Positions 51,027 to 60,945 of a stretch of 64,000 bases of DNA are shown in pieces; position 1 is the stretch's first letter, and the number at the start of each line of letters is the position of its first letter. The notes under the pieces are model-generated. The model saw only the letters and a program-made list of their open reading frames with translations, made no database searches and was not told the origin of the DNA. This DNA is from Natrinema zhouii (GTDB lineage: Archaea > Halobacteriota > Halobacteria > Halobacteriales > Natrialbaceae): NCBI RefSeq assembly GCF_013456555.2, contig NZ_CP059154.1:1054001-1118000 (forward strand), in the 5' to 3' direction. A program made the translations under genes and the position numbers.

Positions 51027-52568
51027 TTACTCCTCCGCGTCCCGCGCCCAGTCGCGCGATCTGTCAACGGCGTCCGACCAGCGGTCGTACTGCCGATCGG
51101 CGACCGCTCGATCCATCTCGGGTTCGAACTCCGCGTCGACCTGCCAGTTGCTCCGCAACTCATTGGGATCGCTCCAGTAGTCGACCGCGAGCCCGGCCGC
51201 GTAGGCCGACCCCAGCGCCGTGGTCTCGTCGACGACCGGGCGAACGATTTCCGAGCCGATGATGTCCGACTGGAGCTGACAGAGGAAGTTGTTCTTGACC
51301 GCGCCCCCGTCGACCTTCAGCGAGCGCATTTCGATGCCCGAGTCCGCCTCCATCGCCTCCGCGACGTCACGCGTCTGGTAGGCGATCGACTCGAGGGTCG
51401 CGCGAACGACGTGTTCCTTCCGCGTTCCCCGGGTCATCCCGACGATGGTCCCGCGGGCGCGCTGGTCCCAGTGAGGCGCTCCCAGTCCCGTAAAGGCGGG
51501 AACGACGTAGACGCCGTCGGTCGTGTCGACGCTGCGGGCGAGTTCGGCCGTCTCGGCGGGATCGTCGATCAGCGTCATGTCCTCGAGCCACTCGATCGCC
51601 GCGCCGGTGATGAAGATCGATCCCTCGAGCGCGTACTGTACATCCTCGCCCGAGCGCTGGAAGCCGATCGTCGTCAGCAGGCCGTGATCGGATGCGACCG
51701 CCTCGTTACCGGTGTTCATCAGGAAGAACGAGCCCGTTCCGTAGGTGTTCTTCGCGTCGCCGGCGTCGAAACAGGTCTGCCCGAACAGGGCCGCTTGCTG
51801 GTCGCCCAGCGCCCCCGCGACCGGAATTTCGGCCTCGAGGAAGCCGTCCGGATCGGTCGACCCGTAGGTGGCGTCGTCGCTCGAGGGCCGAACCTCGGGC
51901 AACATCGCCTCGGGAATCGAGAACTCCGCGAGGAGGTCGTCGTCCCACGCGAGGTCGTGGATGTTGTACAGCATCGTCCGCGAGGCGTTCGTGACCTCCG
52001 TAATGTGCTCGCCCGTGAGGTTGTAGATCAACCACGAGTCGATGGTGCCGAACAGGACCTCGCCCTCCTCCGCGCGGTCGCGGATATCCTGGGGACGAGA
52101 GCGCTCGAGTTTGATCGGATCGGCGTTGTCGAGCAGCCACTCGGCTTTCGTCGCCGAGAAGTAGGCGTCGGCCTCGAGGCCGGTCTTGTCGCGGATGGTC
52201 TCGACCATCCCGTCGTCCTCGAGCCGTTCGACGCGGTCGGTCGTTCGGCGGTCCTGCCAGACGATCGCGTTGTGGACCGGCCTCCCGGAGTCTGCGTCCC
52301 ACAGCAGCGTCGTCTCCCGCTGGTTGGTCACCCCGATGGCCTCGAGTCGGTCGGGACCGATGTCCGCTTGCCCAAGCGCCTGTCGGATGACGTCTTTGGT
52401 GTTCTCCCAGATTTCCATCGGGTCGTGTTCGACCCAGCCGGGCTCCGGATAGATCTGTTCGTGTTTCTCGTAGGCGTTCGCGACGACCTGCCCTTCGTGA
52501 TCGAAGACGATGAAGCGGGTCCCGGTCGTCCCCTGGTCGACCGCACCGACGTACGTGGTTTCTGTCAC
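51027..52568 (-). CDS. glpK: Glycerol kinase
   Basis: 513 aa, FGGY family. It phosphorylates glycerol to sn-glycerol 3-phosphate. Signature elements: VGAVDQGTTGTRFIVFDHEG (N-term phosphate loop), WVEHDPMEIWENTKDV, TNQRETTLLWD and GMTRGTRKEHVVRATLESIA (FGGY signature), SLKVDGGAVKNNFLCQLQSD. It begins an operon with a membrane protein, and is divergent from glpABC. Haloarchaea use it for glycerol from algae. Confidence 0.97.
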   Translation of the reverse strand: MTETTYVGAVDQGTTGTRFIVFDHEGQVVANAYEKHEQIYPEPGWVEHDPMEIWENTKDVIRQALGQADIGPDRLEAIGVTNQRETTLLWDADSGRPVHNAIVWQDRRTTDRVERLEDDGMVETIRDKTGLEADAYFSATKAEWLLDNADPIKLERSRPQDIRDRAEEGEVLFGTIDSWLIYNLTGEHITEVTNASRTMLYNIHDLAWDDDLLAEFSIPEAMLPEVRPSSDDATYGSTDPDGFLEAEIPVAGALGDQQAALFGQTCFDAGDAKNTYGTGSFFLMNTGNEAVASDHGLLTTIGFQRSGEDVQYALEGSIFITGAAIEWLEDMTLIDDPAETAELARSVDTTDGVYVVPAFTGLGAPHWDQRARGTIVGMTRGTRKEHVVRATLESIAYQTRDVAEAMEADSGIEMRSLKVDGGAVKNNFLCQLQSDIIGSEIVRPVVDETTALGSAYAAGLAVDYWSDPNELRSNWQVDAEFEPEMDRAVADRQYDRWSDAVDRSRDWARDAEE

Positions 52569-52875
52569 TCGTATTCACCCGGTGTTGTGTCGCCACGCGA
52601 CAATTTACTGATGGTCGCGCGATATCGGTAAACAATTTTGACGATCATTATAAATGTTTCTGAACGTGTCACAACATGACATAGGGTTACCAGTACAACG
52701 ATGAACAGACGTCAGAACGGTCCAGATGCGGGAATACAACGGACCCGAAGTCATCGGATTGGTCGTATAACTGCGTTGCCCCGCCGTGGACGAACCGGCC
52801 CGCACAGGAATTTACGGCCGTTCGACCACCACCGATAAAATAATGGGAGGGGTGATCGTAGATGCGGACGAAGGG
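52569..52875. promoter_or_regulatory. Divergent glpK / glpA regulatory region
   Basis: 307 bp between two glycerol operons. On the minus strand TTTATAATG (about 52646-52655) is a TATA candidate for glpK. Immediately upstream is TGTCA CAACA TGACA (52667-52681), a 15-bp inverted repeat. On the plus side GATAAAATAAT (52834-52844) is the likely glpA TATA, and GGGAGGGGTGATC (52845-52857) resembles a Shine-Dalgarno element though it lies 18 nt before the chosen ATG. Glycerol-responsive control is expected. Confidence 0.55.
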
Positions 52876-54558
52876 ATGGCAACCGATACGGAGGTCCTCG
52901 TTCTCGGCGGCGGCTCGACCGGCTGCGGTATCGCCCGCGATCTGGCGCTCCGCGGCCTCGAGGTGACGCTCGTCGAGCGAGGAACCCTCACAGACGGGAC
53001 GACCGGCCGGATGCACGGCCTGTTGCACAGCGGCGGGCGGTACGCGGTGTCCGACCGGGCCAGTGCGCGTGAATGTATCGAGGAAAACGAGGTGCTCCGG
53101 GAGATTGCGGGCCACTGCGTCGAGGAGACCGGCGGCCTGTTCGTCCAGCGGCCCGAGGACCCGGACGACTACTTCCGCGAGAAACTCGAGGGCTGTCGTG
53201 AGTGCGGGATCCCCGCTCGCGTGCTCTCGGGGCGGGAAGCCCGCGAGGTCGAACCGCACCTCGCGACGGACGTGAAGCGAGCGATCGAGGTCCCCGACGG
53301 CGCGGTCGACCCGTTCCGGCTCTGCGTCGCGAACGCGATCGACGCCGAAAACCACGGCGCGCGGATCGAAACCCACGCCGAGGTGGTAGACCTCTTGCGC
53401 GCCGGCGACAGCATCTACGGGGTCGAGGTGCGCCACGAATCGGGGCCCGGAAAGCGCACGCACGCGACGCCCGGCACGACCGAGGAAATCACCGCCGACT
53501 ACGTCGTCAACGCGACCGGCGCGTGGGCCGGCCAGATCGGTTCGATGGCCGACCTCGAGATCGAGGTCCGTCCCTCCAAGGGCGTGATGACGATCATGAA
53601 CGTCCGGCAGGTCGACACGGTGATCAACCGCTGCCGGCCGAAGGGCGACGCCGACATCGTGGTTCCCCACGAGACGACGGCCATCCTCGGGACGACCGAC
53701 GAGGAGGTCTCGGATCCGGACGACTATCCGGAAGCGGGGTGGGAGGTCGACCAGCTGATCGACACCCTCTCGGAACTCGTCCCGATCCTCGAGGAGGCCC
53801 GAACCGTCCGCTCGTTCTGGGGCGTCCGACCGCTGTACGAGCCGCCGGGAACCGGCACCGAGGACCCGACCGACATCACGCGGGACTTCTTCCTGCTCGA
53901 CCACGCCGACCGCGACGGCGTCTCGGGGATGTCAAGCATCGTTGGCGGCAAGTTCACTACCTACCGGGCGATGGCCGAGGAGATTTCGGATCACGTCTGC
54001 GAGAAACTCGGCGTGACCGCCGCCTGTGCGACCGCCGAGGAACCCCTGCCCGGTAGCGAGAACATCGAGACGCTCGAGGCCGGCATGGACGACTTCGGGC
54101 TGCGCTCGCCGGTGGCCCGCCGGAGCAAGCAACGGCTGGGAAGCCGGGCGCGTGACGTGCTCGAGACGGACGAGCCGAACCCGGTGATCTGCCAGTGTGA
54201 GGGGGTAACGCGCGCGGAGATCCGGGACGCGATCACGCAGTCGGGCTCGGATCTGAACGCGGTTCGGATCCGGACGCGCGCCTCGATGGGGAACTGTCAG
54301 GGCGGCTTCTGCTGTCAGAACATGGCGAACGAACTCCACCCCGAGTACGACGAGGAGACGGTCCGCGAGGCGCTGGACGAACTCTTTCAGGAGCGCTGGA
54401 AGGGGGAACGCCACGCGCTGTGGGGCGAACAGCTCTCACAGGCGATGCTCAACTACGCGCTGCACGCGACGACGATGAACCGGGATCGCGATCCCGCGAG
54501 CGCGGACGCGGACACGGCGGCCGTCGATTTCGCGGCCTTCGACGGAGGAGGTCGATAA
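52876..54558 (+). CDS. glpA: Anaerobic-type glycerol-3-phosphate dehydrogenase subunit A
   Basis: 560 aa. An FAD oxidoreductase converting sn-glycerol 3-phosphate to dihydroxyacetone phosphate and passing electrons to GlpBC. FAD motif [19 protein letters not shown] is at residues 6-24; [27 protein letters not shown] and GGKFTTYR follow. The C-terminal [2Fe-2S]-like Cys cluster ([26 protein letters not shown]) is present. ATG 52876 matches the family N-terminus; ATG 52843 would add 11 residues. The first gene of glpA-glpB-(sORF)-glpC. Confidence 0.95.
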   Translation: MATDTEVLVLGGGSTGCGIARDLALRGLEVTLVERGTLTDGTTGRMHGLLHSGGRYAVSDRASARECIEENEVLREIAGHCVEETGGLFVQRPEDPDDYFREKLEGCRECGIPARVLSGREAREVEPHLATDVKRAIEVPDGAVDPFRLCVANAIDAENHGARIETHAEVVDLLRAGDSIYGVEVRHESGPGKRTHATPGTTEEITADYVVNATGAWAGQIGSMADLEIEVRPSKGVMTIMNVRQVDTVINRCRPKGDADIVVPHETTAILGTTDEEVSDPDDYPEAGWEVDQLIDTLSELVPILEEARTVRSFWGVRPLYEPPGTGTEDPTDITRDFFLLDHADRDGVSGMSSIVGGKFTTYRAMAEEISDHVCEKLGVTAACATAEEPLPGSENIETLEAGMDDFGLRSPVARRSKQRLGSRARDVLETDEPNPVICQCEGVTRAEIRDAITQSGSDLNAVRIRTRASMGNCQGGFCCQNMANELHPEYDEETVREALDELFQERWKGERHALWGEQLSQAMLNYALHATTMNRDRDPASADADTAAVDFAAFDGGGR

Positions 54559-55866
54559 ATGGCGATCGAGGACGACGTCCTCGTCATCGGCGGCGGACTC
54601 GCCGGTGCGACCGCCGCGCTCGCCGCGGCGGATCGGGGGAGACAGGTGCGTCTCGTTTCGTACAAGCAGAGCACGCTCCGCCACGCCAGTGGACTGATCG
54701 ACGTACTGGGATACGCGCCGGCGGGCGACGGCCCGCTGGTAGATCCGTTCGACGCGCTCGCCGACCTTCCGGAGGGCCATCCCTACGAGCGCGTCGGGAG
54801 CGAGGCGGTCCGCGATGCTCTTGCCTTTTTCGACGATATCGCGGGCGAGGCCTACGCGGGGTCACACACCGACGCGAACGCGCTCGTCCCGACCCACGGC
54901 GGAACGGTCAAGCCGACCGCCCGATATCCGGTCTCGACCGCCGCCGGGCTCGCGAGCGACGACCGCGACGCCCTGCTCGTCGGCTTCGACACGCTGCCGG
55001 ATTTCGAAGCGCCGCTGGCAGCGTCCCACCTCGAGGCGGCAGGCGTTCCCTTCGAGGCCCGCGGCGTCACGGTTCGGTTCCCCGGTATCACTCGAGACGA
55101 CGCGAAGATCACGCGGTACGCGCACCTGCTCGATCACGACGAGTCCGTGGAGACGGCAGCCGGTGAGACGACCGCTCGTGACGCCCTTACCGAGACCATT
55201 CGCTCTCACCTCGAGGGCGAGTCCCGCGTCGGCTTCCCCGCGATCCTCGGCGACGAGCGCGCCGACGCGGTCAGGGCCGACCTCGCGGACCGACTCGGCG
55301 TCGACGTCTTCGAGGTCCCGATGGGGCCGCCGAGCCTGCCCGGGATGCGACTCGAGGACCGCCTGTACGACGCGCTCGAGGAGCGGGGCGTCCGAGTGAC
55401 GACGGGGGTTCCGGTCGTCGATTATGAGACCGGCGCGGGCGAGACGGGCCCGAACGGCCCCGAACGAATCGATCACGTCGTCGTCGACCGAAACGGGAGC
55501 GAGATTCCCCACCGTGCAGACCAGTACGTGCTCGCGACGGGCGGGCTGGTCGGAAAGGGCGTGCGATCGGAGCGCGAACGGGTGTTCGAACCGATCTTCG
55601 ACTGCCACGTCCCGCACGCAGCGGACCGCTACGACTGGTTCGTCGACGACGTCTTCGGTGACCAGCCCTACGCGCGGTTCGGGCTTCCGGTCGACCGCGA
55701 CCTCCGCCCGCTCGACGCCGCCGACGAGCCCGAGTTCTCGAACCTCCGGGCGGCGGGAGCGGTGCTGGGCGGCTACGACTTCGCGGCGGAGAAGTCGGGC
55801 GCCGGCGTCTCGCTCGCGACTGGCTACGTCGCGGGCCGACGCGCTGCCTCGGAGGGCGAACGGTGA
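54559..55866 (+). CDS. glpB: Anaerobic-type glycerol-3-phosphate dehydrogenase subunit B
   Basis: 435 aa. A flavoprotein subunit with FAD-binding DDVLVIGGGLAGATAALAAA at residues 5-24, YKQSTLRHASGLIDVLGY, and a C-terminal AAGAVLGGYDFAAEKSGAGVSLATG. GlpB links GlpA to GlpC on the membrane. Its ATG directly abuts the glpA stop (TAA then ATG), with a strong GGAGGAGGT Shine-Dalgarno 7 nt before it. Its own stop shares bases with the ATG of the small ORF at 55866. Confidence 0.93.
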   Translation: MAIEDDVLVIGGGLAGATAALAAADRGRQVRLVSYKQSTLRHASGLIDVLGYAPAGDGPLVDPFDALADLPEGHPYERVGSEAVRDALAFFDDIAGEAYAGSHTDANALVPTHGGTVKPTARYPVSTAAGLASDDRDALLVGFDTLPDFEAPLAASHLEAAGVPFEARGVTVRFPGITRDDAKITRYAHLLDHDESVETAAGETTARDALTETIRSHLEGESRVGFPAILGDERADAVRADLADRLGVDVFEVPMGPPSLPGMRLEDRLYDALEERGVRVTTGVPVVDYETGAGETGPNGPERIDHVVVDRNGSEIPHRADQYVLATGGLVGKGVRSERERVFEPIFDCHVPHAADRYDWFVDDVFGDQPYARFGLPVDRDLRPLDAADEPEFSNLRAAGAVLGGYDFAAEKSGAGVSLATGYVAGRRAASEGER

Positions 55867-56021
55867 TGGACGACGTGTGCGCCTCGAGCGGCGGAATCGA
55901 CCGACGCCACGTGCGCGATTTGATTCGCCCGATCGACATGAGCAGCACGGGCGATACGAGCGGCACAGACGATACGAACGGCATGGACGGCGACAACCGA
56001 CTGATTCAGGTGATTCAATGA
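55866..56021 (+). CDS. Putative small ORF between glpB and glpC
   Basis: 51 codons from an ATG that overlaps the glpB stop (TGATG) to a TGA that overlaps the glpC start (ATGA). This gives a polypeptide beginning MDDVCASSGGIDRRHVRDLI and ending NRLIQVIQ. The middle is a low-complexity STGDTSGTDDTNGMDG tract. About three-quarters of codons end in G or C, as in the neighbours. It may be a real subunit or accessory peptide, or only a translational bridge. Not recognised. Confidence 0.45.
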   Translation: MDDVCASSGGIDRRHVRDLIRPIDMSSTGDTSGTDDTNGMDGDNRLIQVIQ

Positions 56022-57406
56022 GCGACGCAGAACGACCGACCGACGACCCAGCGGGCGACGACGAGTTCGAGCCGATTCAGGTCTTCCCCGAGGCCGAGGA
56101 GATGGACCTCCGGCCGGGCGCGGACGACTGCTACAAGTGCTCGACCTGCGACACGAACTGTCCCGTCGCCGAGGTCGACGACGAGTTCCCCGGGCCGAAG
56201 TTCCAGGGCCCCGAGCAGTGGCGGCTCAAGCGCCAGGACGACCACGACGTCGACGACTCGGTGATGAAGTGCTCGAACTGCATGCGCTGTGACAGCGCCT
56301 GCCCCTCCGACGTCCCCCTCTCCCAGATGCACAACACCGCTCGAGGGGAGTACGTCGAGGAGCAGATGGACAAGTTTTCGCGGGAGTACGTTCGGAATCG
56401 CATCCTCGCGAACTACCGCCGACTCGCTCCGCTCGGGTCGATGTTCCCGCGGACGGCGAATTTCGTGATGGGGCTCTCCGCGACGCAGTGGCTCGGTGAG
56501 AAACTCCTCGGAATCTCCGGCGAGCGGGAATTGCCGGAGTTCGCGACGGAGACGTTTCGCGAGTGGTGGACGAAGCGAGGTGGCAACGCCACCTCGAAAA
56601 AGCGAGCGCAGAAGGCGCGAGCGAAGCGAGGCGGTACGCAGGTTCAGAGCGACGAAAAGCGCATCGCCTACTTCCACGGCTGCTATGCGAACTACAACAC
56701 CCCCGAAGTGGCCAAGGCCCTCGTGCGTGTCTACGAACACTTCGGCTACGAGATCATGGTCCCCGACCAGCACTGTTCGGGGACGCCGATGTTCGCCAAC
56801 GGAATGCTCGAGGACGCGCGCCGATCGGCCGAGACGAACGTCCGGGAGCTCGCCGCGGCGCTCGAAGACGGCGCGGATATCGTCGCCTCCTGCAGTTCGT
56901 GTTCGATGTCGATCCGGCAGGAGTACCCCGAACTGTTCGACTTCGAGGGAACCAAGAACGTCGCCGGAAACACCTGGGACGCCGTCGAGTACCTCCGGGT
57001 CCACGAGGACCTCGAGGGCGAACTCGAGGGGACGTCGATCGACGGGGCGCTCGCGGATTCGAACTTCGCCTACCACGCGCCGTGTCACGCGCGGAACCAG
57101 GGCCTCGACGGGCAGACGATGGAAGTGCTGGCGGCGATCGACGGCGTCGACGCCCACGACGTCGGCGACTCCTGTTCGGGGATTTCGGGCACCTACGGCT
57201 GGAAGGCCGAGCATTACGAAACATCCATGAAAATCGGGTCGGAAATGTTCGACCATATGGAAGACGCGGACGCGAAGACGGGACTCACGGAGTGTCCGAC
57301 CTGCTCGATGCAGATGGAACACGGGACCGGCTACGAGATCACCCACACGCTCGAGGTGCTCGAGGCAGCACTCGTCGGAACCGCGAGGGAGGCAGGCGCG
57401 CAGTAA
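56018..57406 (+). CDS. glpC: Anaerobic-type glycerol-3-phosphate dehydrogenase subunit C
   Basis: 462 aa. A membrane-associated iron-sulfur subunit. Two 4Fe-4S cluster motifs are at the N-terminus (CYKCSTCDTNCPV and CSNCMRCDSACPS). Two CCG-like domains follow, with HGCYANYNTPEVAKALVRV, CSSCSMSIRQEYP and SCSGISGTYGWK. It connects GlpAB to the quinone pool. ATG 56018 begins MSDAERPTDDPAGDDEFEP after a small ORF whose stop overlaps it. The TAA shares bases with the start of the Cdc6-like gene (TAATG). Confidence 0.95.
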   Translation: MSDAERPTDDPAGDDEFEPIQVFPEAEEMDLRPGADDCYKCSTCDTNCPVAEVDDEFPGPKFQGPEQWRLKRQDDHDVDDSVMKCSNCMRCDSACPSDVPLSQMHNTARGEYVEEQMDKFSREYVRNRILANYRRLAPLGSMFPRTANFVMGLSATQWLGEKLLGISGERELPEFATETFREWWTKRGGNATSKKRAQKARAKRGGTQVQSDEKRIAYFHGCYANYNTPEVAKALVRVYEHFGYEIMVPDQHCSGTPMFANGMLEDARRSAETNVRELAAALEDGADIVASCSSCSMSIRQEYPELFDFEGTKNVAGNTWDAVEYLRVHEDLEGELEGTSIDGALADSNFAYHAPCHARNQGLDGQTMEVLAAIDGVDAHDVGDSCSGISGTYGWKAEHYETSMKIGSEMFDHMEDADAKTGLTECPTCSMQMEHGTGYEITHTLEVLEAALVGTAREAGAQ

Positions 57407-58575
57407 TGGACCTTCAGGAGCGAATCGCGCGACGACGGTCGGCGCGGCAGGGGCGACGCATCGTGGTCGATCGCGATCAGCTCAGCCCGATCGTCCACCG
57501 GCCGGAACCGGTCGGTCGGGGCCCCGTGCTGGAGCAACTGCTCGACGCGCTCGAGCCGGTCTTCGACGGGGGGTTGCCGCCGCCGGTCGCGATCGTTGGG
57601 CCACCGGGGTCGGGCACGTCAGCGGTCGTAACCGCGATGTTCGACGCATTGAACGAGCAGTTCGGTCGCTCGAGCCGCGCGATCGCGACGACGACGAGGG
57701 GCGGACACACCGACCCGGTGACGTGGTTCGTCGCCGTCGACGGCCGTCGGGTCGAGAGCCCCTTCGCCTTCTACCGAGCGGTGCTGTCGGGGCTCTCGTC
57801 GGAACGGGTGCCCGAGAGCGGCGTCGGTACCGACGACCTCCGCGAGCGCCTCCGCGACAGGCTGTCCCGTCCGGATCGACGCGCCGTCGTGGCGATCGAC
57901 CACCACGACGAACCCGAAACGCTCGCGATCGATCGCGTTCGCGACCTGCTAGCACCGGTCAAGGACCGCGTCGCCGTGGTCACGGTCGGACGGACCGAAC
58001 CCGATGATCACCGGGGCGAAACGGTCACCGTTCCGGCGTACCGCGATCACGAACTCGTCGATGTCGTCACCGACCGCGCCTCGACGGGGCTCGCGGCGGG
58101 CGCACTCGATCACGACGACGTTCGCGAACTGGCCGCCTGGGCCGACGGGAACGCCCACGACGCGCTCGCGGCCCTGTTCGGTGCCGCCGTCCTCGCGAGC
58201 GAGGACGAGGCCGAGCGGATCGAACCGCGCCACCTCGAGACGGCGCGGACCGACGTGCCCGACGACGGCGTCCACGTCGGTCAGGTACTCGCGCTCTCGG
58301 CGACCCGCCAGCGGGTGCTGCTGGCGCTCGACGAGATCGATTCGACGGACCTCCCCATTCGCGAGATAGCGACCGCTATCGCCGCTCGGTCGTCACTAAC
58401 CGCCGGGACGGTCACGCGGTTCCTCTACGAACTCGCGGACCGAGGCGTCATCGAACGGATGCAGCTGTCGGCAACCGGTCACGACGGCGGTCGGCAGCCG
58501 AGCACGGTCGAACCGCGGTTCCCGACGATTGCGTTCCGGTCGCTAACGACGGTATCGCTCGACGAGACCCCGTGA
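57406..58575 (+). CDS. Orc1/Cdc6-like AAA protein with degenerate Walker A
   Basis: 389 aa. The layout follows archaeal Orc1/Cdc6: IVHRPEPVGRGPVLEQLLDA (N-term), AAA motifs VAIVGPPGSGTSAVVTAMF (Walker A about 62-72) and RRAVVAIDHHDEP (Walker B). Sensor-2 and lid (YRDHELVDVVTDRAST), then a winged helix (SATRQRVLLALDEI; LTAGTVTRFLYELADRGVI). The catalytic lysine of Walker A is replaced (GSGTS instead of GSGKT). It starts over the glpC stop (TAATG), so it is probably in the glp transcript. Role unknown; ATP binding may be weak. Confidence 0.72.
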   Translation: MDLQERIARRRSARQGRRIVVDRDQLSPIVHRPEPVGRGPVLEQLLDALEPVFDGGLPPPVAIVGPPGSGTSAVVTAMFDALNEQFGRSSRAIATTTRGGHTDPVTWFVAVDGRRVESPFAFYRAVLSGLSSERVPESGVGTDDLRERLRDRLSRPDRRAVVAIDHHDEPETLAIDRVRDLLAPVKDRVAVVTVGRTEPDDHRGETVTVPAYRDHELVDVVTDRASTGLAAGALDHDDVRELAAWADGNAHDALAALFGAAVLASEDEAERIEPRHLETARTDVPDDGVHVGQVLALSATRQRVLLALDEIDSTDLPIREIATAIAARSSLTAGTVTRFLYELADRGVIERMQLSATGHDGGRQPSTVEPRFPTIAFRSLTTVSLDETP

Positions 58576-58637
58576 CCGACGGCTGATACAATCCTTTTTG
58601 CCGGTGCGGCGTATGAGTAGGATGATAGCGAGAACAG

Positions 58638-60712
58638 ATGACGATAGAGATCGCGGAAACGGCCGATCCGGCCGGACTCGAGGTATACGACTCCATCGAG
58701 CAACGGCGCCTGCAGATCGAAACGCCGGGGTCAGTGTCGGTCGACGCCGTCGAGCCGGAGCGGTTCTGTTTCCCGATCGACGAGACGTGTCGGCTCGAGA
58801 CCGACTCGCTCACGTTCAATCAGCTCTACTCCGTCACCGTTCACGACGAGACCGGCCGCACGGAGGCGAGTTTCGACGCCAGCGAAACGGTTCGACTCGA
58901 AGAACGAACCCAGTTCGTCGGGTTGAGCGGCCCGATCAAGCTCTACTGTCGCATCGACGCACCGGGTACGATCGACATCGGGCTAACGTCGGTCCGAGTT
59001 TCGACCGATCGGGAAACGACGATCGAACTCGGTGTCCGGTCGCTCCACGAGCAGCCGCGGGGAACGATTACCACGCCGCCCGACATCGAATCGATGATGG
59101 AAGCCGTTTCCGCGCTCCCGTCCGCCCTCAAAACGACCTCGCCCGAGCGGACGTGGCCGACGCTACGCGGCCATCCGCCGTTGATCGAACTCGGCGACCG
59201 GCTCGAGATTCCCGACACGATCGATCGACCGGACGGCAGTATCTCCCTCACCGTCCCACGAGAGTACTCGGCGGTGTATCAGGCCGCCCCGCTCGCGTTC
59301 TTTCTGGGAGCGACGATCCGGCCCGGGACCGAGCCGACGCTCGAGACGCCGCGATTCGAGCACTCGCTCTCGACGTCCCGCTCGTTCGAAGACGAGATGG
59401 CCCACCTCCTGAAACGATTCTTCTTTCTCGACGCGATCGTCCGCATGGACGGCATGTTCCGGTACGAACTGCTGGAACGGGCCTCGCTCGAGGACGAGCT
59501 ATCGTTCGATTTCGCGGAAACGTACGACCTGTCGCTTTCTCACCGACTGGAACGATACCTCGACGTTCCCTTCGAGACGATCGAACCACACGTTTCGCGG
59601 TGGCCGCTGACCGCTCATGTGCCGTCTGATCCGGAAAGCGCCTCGTTACTCCCGTTCGTCGTCAACGAACTCGGAATCGTCCGCGAGACGCAGGGCAGAT
59701 GCCCGGGTCGATCCCGACCGCGGAACCGACGAGCTCGCAACTCGTTCGGTCGTCGACGATCTCTCGCTCCCCCTCGCAGCTCCGAGAGGGGTCGGGGTTC
59801 GTCGTCCCGACGGTTACGAATGAATCGGTCGAACACGCCTGGTTCGGGGATGGGGTTCCCCAGCAGGCCTCGAAAGCGACGCTCGAAGCGTACCGAAACC
59901 AACTGAACCACAGGGAACGAGTGGAGTCGATCGAGCTCTTGCTCGTCTGTAACGACGCCCGGATGATGGACGAACACGACCTGCTCGACGGCAGCTACGG
60001 CAACCGGGAGGACCTCCCCTTCGAGATCGACTCGGAGTTCGGCGTCAACTCCGACCGACTGGCCACGCTGCTGACCGACGGGGGCTACGACTTCTTCCAC
60101 TACATCGGACACGCGACCGAAGACGGGCTCTGCTGTCCAGACGACGATCTCGACGTCCGAACCCTCGAGTCGGTCGATCTCGGCGTCTTCTTCCTCAACG
60201 CCTGCCGGTCCTACGAACAGGGTCTCGCGCTCACCCGCCGCGGCGCATTCGGCGGCGTCAGTACGTACGCGGACGTCATCAACGAAGACGCCGTCACGGC
60301 CGGCGAGACCATCGCCAGACTGCTCAACCGAGGGTTCCCGCTTCGGGGGGCGCTCGAGATCGCTCGAGAGAACGCGATGCTCGGCGACCAGTATCTCATC
60401 GTCGGTGACGGCTCGACGGATATCGCCCAGTCGGACGGCGGTGCCCCGATGCTCGTTGAGATCGAGACCCGCGACGGAGACGGGTTCGATTTCTCGGTCA
60501 CGTCGTACTCGACGAAAGAGTTCAAACTGGGGACCACGACGGCATCACCGATCGATTCGGTGTCTGACTGTCACCTCACGCCGGGACACACCCCGCGATT
60601 GCCGATCGAGACGACGGAGCTTCAGGAATACCTGACCTGGACGGAACTCCCGGTCGTCGTCGACGGTGAGTTCCACTGGAACGACGGCATCGGGACGTCG
60701 GTACTAGAATGA
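58638..60712 (+). pseudogene. CHAT-domain (caspase-like) protein gene, frameshifted at two homopolymers
   Basis: Three overlapping frames in one gene. The first frame (58638 to about 59692) gives about 350 aa of an N-terminal region. The second (about 59695-59772) and third (about 59774-60712) continue it. Removing one G from GGG at 59693-59695 and one C from CCCCC at 59769-59773 restores one 690-codon frame. The third segment carries a CHAT peptidase fold: YDFFHYIGHATEDG (His) and GVFFLNACRSYEQG (Cys), both intact. It may be a real pseudogene, a phase-variable gene or a sequencing artefact. Confidence 0.78.
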
Positions 60713-60810
60713 GAACGGCCCTTCAACGCGACTAGTGACTCAATACGGTTTAGCTGCTGCTCGCGACGTGTTTCCGTTCACGACAAAAACCTCGAATCGT
60801 GCGTCCCGAT

Positions 60811-60945
60811 TCAGGGGCCAACCTGGGACATACTTCCTGCCGCGACCGACCCTGCCTGACTGAGCAGGACGAACAGGGTGAACAGCGCGCCGATCATTCG
60901 AGGATGCGTTGCGAGGTAGTCTTTCATGCTGTCTTTTGCGGACAT
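60811..60945 (-). CDS. DUF7503-like membrane microprotein
   Basis: 44 aa from ATG 60945. MKDYLATHPRMIGALFTLFV then LLSQAGSVAAG gives one membrane segment with a typical haloarchaeal 'HPRMIG...LLSQAG' motif. These microproteins are abundant in haloarchaeal genomes and have no known function. A TATA-like AAATAAATTTA (about 60973-60983) lies 28 nt before the start, so the mRNA is likely leaderless. It could be part of a small membrane complex. Confidence 0.75.
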   Translation of the reverse strand: MSAKDSMKDYLATHPRMIGALFTLFVLLSQAGSVAAGSMSQVGP

